64,000 bases of DNA from Chelativorans xinjiangensis. Its GTDB lineage: Bacteria; Pseudomonadota; Alphaproteobacteria; Rhizobiales; Rhizobiaceae. Positions 59,537 through 64,000 of the stretch are shown here, piece by piece. The DNA is taken from positions 124,001 through 188,000 of the forward strand of contig NZ_WQNH01000009.1 in NCBI RefSeq assembly GCF_009812055.1, written 5' to 3'. A program made the position numbers and the translations under genes. Positions within the stretch are counted from its first letter, which is position 1, and each line of letters opens with the position of its first letter. Below the pieces are notes generated by a model. It worked only from the letters and a program-made list of their open reading frames with translations, did not search any database and had not been told where the DNA came from.

Positions 59537-60547
59537 GTGCACCGAAGATTGCGGATATTGATCACTGGCGGAGCCGGCTTTGTTGGCTCCCATCTGGCGT
59601 GCGCCTGTCTCAAGGAGGGGCACGAGGTCCATGCGGTGGTCCGCGAGCCTTCGCGCGGGGACCGGCTGCGGCGCTTCGAACGCGATATCGTTTTACATCG
59701 TTTCGATCTGCGGTCCGATCTGGAACTGAAGTGGTGCATTCGGGATGTCGCCCCCCAAGTAGTCTATCATCTGGCGGCATCTCTGCGACGTCCCGAAGAC
59801 ATGCAGTTTACGGACGTCACGGACTGTCTTAGCGAAGACGTTCAAATCCTGGTCAACCTCTTGAGTGCTGCAGCCAATAGCCGCGTCCCGCCGTCGGCCG
59901 TTGTCCGGACCGGATCGCTCGCGGAGTATGGGTTGGCGCCTCGCCCCTATCGTGAGGACATGCGCGAAGAGCCGATAACGGTCTATGGCGCCGGCCTCGT
60001 CGCCGCCACCCATCTTGTCGGCGCGTTGCAGCGACGGCTTCCTTTCCTTGTCGCCACCGCCCGTCTTGCCTTGGTATACGGTCCGGCACAGTCGACCGAG
60101 TATTTTGTGCCGTGGCTCATCCAACGCTGTCTGGCGGGTGCGCGTTCGATCGTTCGCCGCCCTGATGACCGTCGGGATCTGATCCATGTCGACGACGCTG
60201 TCTCGGCCCTGATCCAGATGGGAACCGTATCCCTGCCAAAGGCCGCTGTTATCAACATCGCAACTGGCGTTGCGCCAAGTATGCGCGAGGTGGCGCGCCA
60301 GATCATTGAGATAACGGGCGCCGATCCCGGCCTCGTCAAATATGGTGCCGGCAATCCGCTGCATGGCGCGCCCGACCTACGGGGCACACCCGATCTAGCC
60401 CGCCAATTCCTCGGATGGAGTGCCCGTGTCCCGTTGGCGGAAGGCATTTCGCGCCTGGTTGCGTGGCATCGCGACAGCACCGCTTGCGCTTCGTATTTGG
60501 AACGACCCTCGAGCGCTCGCGAGCACAACAGCATGGGAGCAGGATGA
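59537..60547 (+). CDS. NAD-dependent epimerase/dehydratase (extended SDR), atypical active site
   Basis: Protein of 336 residues. The NAD loop TGGAGFVGSHLACA is at about 10-23 and YHLAASLRRPED near 80. The catalytic region reads VVRTGSLAEYG then VYGAGLVAATHLV: the Tyr is there but the Lys of YxxxK is Leu. The proton relay is therefore altered. In the operon it should be the final C4-ketoreductase that gives the branched CDP-deoxysugar. With the Lys missing, another role, such as a binding or scaffold protein, is possible. It starts with GTG after GAGGTGAAGG and its stop overlaps the GT2 start. Confidence 0.82.
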   Translation: MHRRLRILITGGAGFVGSHLACACLKEGHEVHAVVREPSRGDRLRRFERDIVLHRFDLRSDLELKWCIRDVAPQVVYHLAASLRRPEDMQFTDVTDCLSEDVQILVNLLSAAANSRVPPSAVVRTGSLAEYGLAPRPYREDMREEPITVYGAGLVAATHLVGALQRRLPFLVATARLALVYGPAQSTEYFVPWLIQRCLAGARSIVRRPDDRRDLIHVDDAVSALIQMGTVSLPKAAVINIATGVAPSMREVARQIIEITGADPGLVKYGAGNPLHGAPDLRGTPDLARQFLGWSARVPLAEGISRLVAWHRDSTACASYLERPSSAREHNSMGAG

Positions 60548-61593
60548 TGGTCGCTACGTTGCCGTTGACGGTCTCCGTTCTGGTGCCCGTCTTCAACGAA
60601 GAAGCCAACGTCCGACGCGCCTATGCGGAGATCGTGAACACGTTCCGCGATCTTCCGGATTACGACTGCGAAATCATCTTCACCGACAATCATTCCACGG
60701 ACGGCACATTCGAAATCCTCAGGGAGATATGCAGCCTTGATCGGCGTGTGCGCGTCATCCGTTTCAGCCGCAATGTCGGATATCAGCGCTCGCTTTTGAC
60801 CGCTTACAAGGCGGCGCGCGGTGCCTGCTCGATCCAAATCGACTGCGACCTCCAAGATCCGCCACACCTGATCCCTCACATGCTCACCCGGTGGCGGCAG
60901 GGCCATCAGGTCGTCTACGGCATCCGGCGCTCGCTCACCGACAGTCGACTGACGGCGCTGATGCGTCGCATCTTCTACCGCTGCATCAATGCGCTCAGCG
61001 ACGACGACCTACCGCTTAACGCCGGCGAGTTCAGGCTTGTCGACCGGTGCATCCTGGACGAGCTACGCCATGTCGACGACACCTCGCCCTATCTGCGCGG
61101 TCTCATCAGTTCCATGGGCTTTTCGCAGGTTGGGTTCGACTATGACCGGCAAGCCCGCGTGGCCGGTGAGAGCAAGTTCCCATTCAAGGCCATGCTGTCG
61201 CTCGCCGTCGACGGTATTCTCAACCACTCGCTGATCCCGCTCAGGCTCGCCTCAATTGCAAGTCTCGTCGTCGGAACGGGAACCTTCCTGCTCCTCGTCG
61301 GCTATCTGATTGGAAAGCTGCTGTTTGGGCAGGACTGGCCGGCCGGTTTTGCCACCACAGCCGCGCTGCTACTGCTTTCCATCACGCTCAACGCGATGTT
61401 CCTGGGAATCGTCGGCGAGTATATCGGGCGCATTTTCATGCAGTCGAAACGGCGGCCTGTACCGATCGTGGAGGCAACGCTGAACGACAGGACCGGCCCC
61501 ATGGAAACGACCACCTTGCCCGCACGGGAGCCGATACAATGCCTGGACCGTATAGCGTCCTCCGGATCGAGGGCCTCGAGCGCAGTGTCTTGA
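60544..61593 (+). CDS. GT2 family glycosyltransferase, DPM1/GtrB-like
   Basis: Protein of 349 residues. The GT-A fold starts VSVLVPVFNEEANVRRAY; the substrate Asp motif is FTDNHSTDGT near 45 and the DxD-type IQIDCDLQDPP near 100. Two C-terminal membrane hairpins (about 230-255 and 270-300) end in GEYIGRIFMQSKRRP. This is the GtrB/ArnC/DPM1 architecture: it makes a polyprenyl-phosphate sugar at the inner membrane. The ATG overlaps the preceding stop (ATGATGG). The gene overlaps gtrA-like by 55 bases. The donor may be the CDP-sugar of this operon or UDP-glucose. Confidence 0.92.
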   Translation: MMVATLPLTVSVLVPVFNEEANVRRAYAEIVNTFRDLPDYDCEIIFTDNHSTDGTFEILREICSLDRRVRVIRFSRNVGYQRSLLTAYKAARGACSIQIDCDLQDPPHLIPHMLTRWRQGHQVVYGIRRSLTDSRLTALMRRIFYRCINALSDDDLPLNAGEFRLVDRCILDELRHVDDTSPYLRGLISSMGFSQVGFDYDRQARVAGESKFPFKAMLSLAVDGILNHSLIPLRLASIASLVVGTGTFLLLVGYLIGKLLFGQDWPAGFATTAALLLLSITLNAMFLGIVGEYIGRIFMQSKRRPVPIVEATLNDRTGPMETTTLPAREPIQCLDRIASSGSRASSAVS

Positions 61594-61946
61594 CGACAGC
61601 GCGCTTCGCTGTCGTGGGTGCGATCACCACCACGTTGGACGTGGTTCTCTTCACGGGTTTCGTGCTGATGTCGATCGCGCCGGCACTTGCAAACGTCCTT
61701 TCCTACTCCAGCGGGATCTTGGTGAGCTACCAGCTCAACCGCTCATGGACCTTTGGCGCCGGTAGGAGCTATGTGCAGGCGATCAAGTTCGTCGTGTCGA
61801 CTTTGGCCGGCCTTCTGCTCTCCACGGTTCTGGTTGCTTTTCTGGCGACTTTGATCCCCGCCCCGGCCGCAAAGATCGTGAGCGTGCCTATCGTCTTCGT
61901 CTGGAATTATGTTGTGGTTCGCCTGTGGGTTTTTCAGGCGCAGTGA
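61539..61946 (+). CDS. GtrA-like family flippase
   Basis: Membrane protein of 135 residues with four hydrophobic segments and the GtrA opening RFAVVGAITTTLDVVLFTGF. The NRSWTF block (about residue 68) and the VWNYVVVRLWVF end are family-typical. GtrA proteins translocate a polyprenyl-phosphate-linked single sugar across the inner membrane. It overlaps the GT2 gene and probably presents that product to a periplasmic GT-C enzyme, for which the GT39-like gene at 52969 is the candidate. It is the last gene of the CDP-sugar operon. Confidence 0.9.
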   Translation: MPGPYSVLRIEGLERSVLTTARFAVVGAITTTLDVVLFTGFVLMSIAPALANVLSYSSGILVSYQLNRSWTFGAGRSYVQAIKFVVSTLAGLLLSTVLVAFLATLIPAPAAKIVSVPIVFVWNYVVVRLWVFQAQ

Positions 61947-61956
61947 ACGAAAAGCT

Positions 61957-62961
61957 TCAAGCGACGGCTTCAGCTTTGCGGCGGGTATAGCCTGCGTAGC
62001 CCCGGTACCATGCGACGAACTCCCCCAGGCCATCCGACAGGCTTGTGGATGGCTGGAAGCCATAGTCGGCCTGCATGCTTTCGATGTCGGCATAGGTCGA
62101 AACGACGTCCCCTGGCTGCATCGGCTCATAACAGATCGTCGCGGAGTGTCCGGTGTGTTGCTCGATGAGCCTGACCAGATCGATAAGCTTCGACGGACGG
62201 TTATTCCCGATATTATAGACGCGATGCGGGTGCTTGCCAGGAAGGAAGACGGGGGATCTAACCGTCGAAACGACCCCCGACACGATGTCGTCCACATGCG
62301 TGAAGTCGCGCATCATGTTGCCGTTGTTGAACATCCGGATCGGACGTCCTTCGAGCACCGATTTGGTGAAGATCCAGTAGGCCATGTCCGGCCGCCCCCA
62401 AGCGCCGTACACGGTGAAGAAACGCAGCCCGATCTGCCTCAGGCCGAAGAGGCTGGCATAGGCTTCACTCGTCAGTTCGTTGCTTCGTTTGGTCGCTGCA
62501 TACAGGGATTTCGGATTGTCGACGCGATCTGCTTCGCTGAACGGCACCTTGTTGTTGTCACCGTAGACAGAACTCGAAGAGGCATAGACGAGATGTCCCA
62601 ATCCTTCCCAATGCCGGCAGGCTTCGAGGACGGACAGATGCCCGACCACATTAGACCGCGCATAAGCAAAAGGGTTTTCGAGCGAATAGCGAACCCCGGC
62701 CTGCGCGGCCAGATGAACGATGACGTCCGGACGTTCCGCCCTGACCAAGGCGCTCAATGCCTCGGTGTCGGCGATATCTATTTTCTTGAAGCGAGCGCGC
62801 TTGCCGAGCACGTCCAAACGGGCCCGCTTCAGTGAAACAGGATAGTAGTCGTTGAGATTGTCGATTCCGATGATCTCGTCACCACGCGCGGCCAGCCTCA
62901 ATGCGGTATGGAACCCGATAAAGCCAGCTACGCCTGTCACGAGCACTTTCACGACTTGCAT
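61957..62961 (-). CDS. UDP-glucuronate 4-epimerase-like NAD-dependent epimerase
   Basis: Extended SDR of 334 residues. The NAD loop is VLVTGVAGFIGFHTALRL, followed by GIDNLNDYYPVSLKRARL (about 33-50), the hallmark of UDP-glucuronate epimerases. HLAAQAGVRYSLENPFAY is near 84 and SLYAATKRSNELTSEAY has an intact YxxxK. The block FTVYGAWGRPDMAYWIFTKSVLEGRPI is also diagnostic. It interconverts UDP-glucuronate, made by Ugd at the far end of the locus, and UDP-galacturonate. That fits the two pectate-lyase-like enzymes. It converges on gtrA-like with an 11-base gap. Element copy H lies 280 bases upstream. Confidence 0.93.
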   Translation of the reverse strand: MQVVKVLVTGVAGFIGFHTALRLAARGDEIIGIDNLNDYYPVSLKRARLDVLGKRARFKKIDIADTEALSALVRAERPDVIVHLAAQAGVRYSLENPFAYARSNVVGHLSVLEACRHWEGLGHLVYASSSSVYGDNNKVPFSEADRVDNPKSLYAATKRSNELTSEAYASLFGLRQIGLRFFTVYGAWGRPDMAYWIFTKSVLEGRPIRMFNNGNMMRDFTHVDDIVSGVVSTVRSPVFLPGKHPHRVYNIGNNRPSKLIDLVRLIEQHTGHSATICYEPMQPGDVVSTYADIESMQADYGFQPSTSLSDGLGEFVAWYRGYAGYTRRKAEAVA

Positions 62962-63239
62962 CCTTCTTCGGCGCGTCGGTCAATATCGCCGTTTCGCGCC
63001 GTTTCCAGCACCTCGTAGAAAACTACCCTGCGTGCTCAAGCCGTGGCGAGACGTGGTTTGCCCACCTTGGACAGCGCGCTGCACTTCCATGAAGCGGAAG
63101 CTAGCCGTCGGCGGGAATATTACGCCCCAATACGATTTAAAAAGGATATTAATGAGTTACAGCGCTCCTTACATCCAAGGGATCAGAACCTCCTGACCAT
63201 ATTCCCGCCCGCGCGCCCACGAAACGTGGCGAGGGCTCC
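62962..63239. other. Leader of the uronate epimerase gene
   Basis: About 280 bases without a gene. The stretch 63115-63165 is AT-richer and may contain the promoter. No terminator or RNA gene is visible. Confidence 0.35.
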
Positions 63240-63257
63240 GGTCAGGTTTTCCCCGAC
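63240..63257 (-). repeat. Recurrent polysaccharide-locus element, copy H
   Basis: Minus strand reads CGTCGGGGAAAACCTGACC, keeping GGGGAAAACCTGAC of the core. It points at the uronate epimerase gene about 280 bases away and lies at the edge of the integrase remnant. Confidence 0.55.
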
Positions 63258-63259
63258 GC

Positions 63260-63562
63260 AAGCCGCCGGCATGGCGCGAGGGCTGCTGCTGGAAGACAAT
63301 GCACTCGCAAGGGCTCGGGCTGGGGAGATGTCGCCACATGCTCGGGCTGATTGAGCATATGCGGATCTCCGCCGGCGACAGCGCCGATCCTTTCGGCACG
63401 AAGGCCACACGCAATCGACGAGGGACCGACCTCGTCGGCGGGATTGGCGACCTTCTCGCCATGCAGGATGGCGAACCCGTAGACCTGCTTGACGATGTCG
63501 CGGACGTGCACCGCGGTCGCGGGATTCAGTCCTTCACCTTGGCGCACAGCGCCCGAAGGTTC
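63260..63562 (-). pseudogene. Tyrosine-recombinase (P4-type integrase) remnant
   Basis: On the minus strand EGLNPATAVHVRDIVKQVYGFAILHGEKVANPADEVGPSSIA (about 63410-63538) reads as the core-binding part of a P4-type integrase. After a frame change it continues as VAFVPKGSALSPAEIRI, and after another as LNQPEHVATS. The catalytic R...HxxR...Y domain is not present. At least two frameshifts and both truncations make it a pseudogene. The family call rests on recognition of the NPADEVGPSSIA-type block. Boundaries are approximate. Confidence 0.65.
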
Positions 63563-63649
63563 GCGTGGCGGCAATGAATGCGGCGTGAATGCCGCCTTCA
63601 GCAGCGTTTCAGCGGCGGTTCGGCAGTCTCTTTCCCTCAACAAACTGGC

Positions 63650-64000
63650 CTGCCCCCTGGAAAGTGGTCCTCCCTGAAGTAGGCTATTGAGCCGTAGAGA
63701 GGACGTTGGAATGCCCCAGAAGAAGCACAAGCCCGAAGAGATCGTCGCGAAGCTGCGCCAAGTCGATGTTCTGTTGTCGCAAGGGCGCTCGGTTGGCGAA
63801 GCTGTTCGTTCGATCGGCGTGACACAGTTCACGTATTACCGGTGGCGCAAGGAGTTCGGTGGCCTGAAGGGCGACCAGGTGAAGCGTCTCAAGGAGCTTG
63901 AGAAAGAGAACGATCGGCTACGCAAGGCGGTTTCGGACCTGACGCTCGAGAAGCTGATCCTGAAAGAGGCTGCTTCGGGAAACTACTGAGCCCCGCCCGC
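63650..64000 (+). mobile_element. IS3-family insertion sequence, left part
   Basis: Starts near the CCTGCCCCCTGGAAAGTGG sequence, which looks like an IS3/IS407-group terminal end, and contains the complete orfA. The orfB integrase with its DDE motif and the right end lie beyond the window. The left boundary is estimated to within about 10 bases; no target duplication can be checked. Confidence 0.75.
63711..63989 (+). CDS. IS3-family transposase OrfA
   Basis: Protein of 92 residues. A helix-turn-helix (KPEEIVAKLRQVDVLLSQGRSVGEAVRSIGVTQFTYYRWRKEFGG) is followed by a leucine-zipper-like helix (LKELEKENDRLRKAVSDLTLEKLILKEAASGN). This is the typical OrfA of the IS3 family (IS407-like group). In such elements OrfB is read by -1 frameshifting near the end of OrfA; that region is at the window edge. 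The start is the ATG at 63711. Confidence 0.93.
   Translation: MPQKKHKPEEIVAKLRQVDVLLSQGRSVGEAVRSIGVTQFTYYRWRKEFGGLKGDQVKRLKELEKENDRLRKAVSDLTLEKLILKEAASGNY

Noticed and set aside
1-64000. CRISPR arrays, rRNA or tRNA genes, phage structural genes
   Set aside because: I looked for regularly spaced repeats, cloverleaf ends and tail or capsid motifs and saw none that could be supported.

Overview
The window is a GC-rich alphaproteobacterial chromosome or megaplasmid segment, most like Hyphomicrobiales (Rhizobiales, Phyllobacteriaceae-type). The support is family-level: paired Liv-type ABC operons, ExoF/ExoP/ExoY-like export proteins, ATGA-coupled genes with GGAG ribosome sites, and a plasmid-type ParB remnant. 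I cannot name a species.

Region 1 (1-10.3 kb, all minus strand) is one long catabolic or uptake operon. A TetR regulator at its head is followed by two complete or nearly complete branched-chain-amino-acid-type (HAAT) ABC transporters, with a GAF protein and an amidohydrolase between them. Start and stop codons overlap along most of its length. The second transporter runs off the left edge.

Region 2 (10.8-17.1 kb, minus) is a four-gene unit: a 1066-residue SARP/BTAD-AAA regulator, a berberine-bridge-type FAD oxidase, a cysteine-rich DUF1326 protein and a DUF2182 membrane protein.

Region 3 (17.4-19.2 kb) is mobile-DNA debris: a 5' piece of a group II intron with a truncated reverse transcriptase, joined to a headless and tailless ParB-like fragment.

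Region 4 (19.3-63 kb) is a very large exopolysaccharide or capsule locus of about 35 genes in short divergent operons. It makes UDP-uronic acids (Ugd, a UDP-glucuronate 4-epimerase-like enzyme, a FlaA1/CapD-like dehydratase) and a CDP-6-deoxy branched sugar (RfbF, RfbG, an RfbH/ColD-like dehydrase, a C-methyltransferase, an SDR). It also has an amino-sugar branch (DegT, ATP-grasp, HAD, PIG-L deacetylase, formyltransferase). Assembly uses an ExoY-like initiating transferase and several glycosyltransferases. Export uses a Wzx flippase, a Wzy/ligase, an ExoF/Wza-like outer-membrane protein and an ExoP/Wzc-like co-polymerase with a degenerate kinase site. The polymer is probably decorated by sulfation, carbamoylation and an SGNH enzyme, and trimmed by two pectate-lyase-like proteins (PL10-like and PL1-like). 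A soluble histidine kinase and NarL/LuxR response regulator lie inside the locus.

The most interesting observation is a recurrent intergenic element with core GGAGGATTAAAACCTGACA and variants. It sits upstream of at least seven separate operons of the polysaccharide locus, normally pointing at the start codon 150-300 bp away, and I did not see it in regions 1-2. It may be an alphaproteobacterial analogue of a polysaccharide-operon element such as JUMPstart, or a shared operator, possibly for the resident response regulator.

Region 5 (63.2-64 kb) has a frameshifted tyrosine-integrase remnant and the left part of an IS3-family element. With region 3 on the other side, this gives the polysaccharide locus mobile-DNA scars at both ends.
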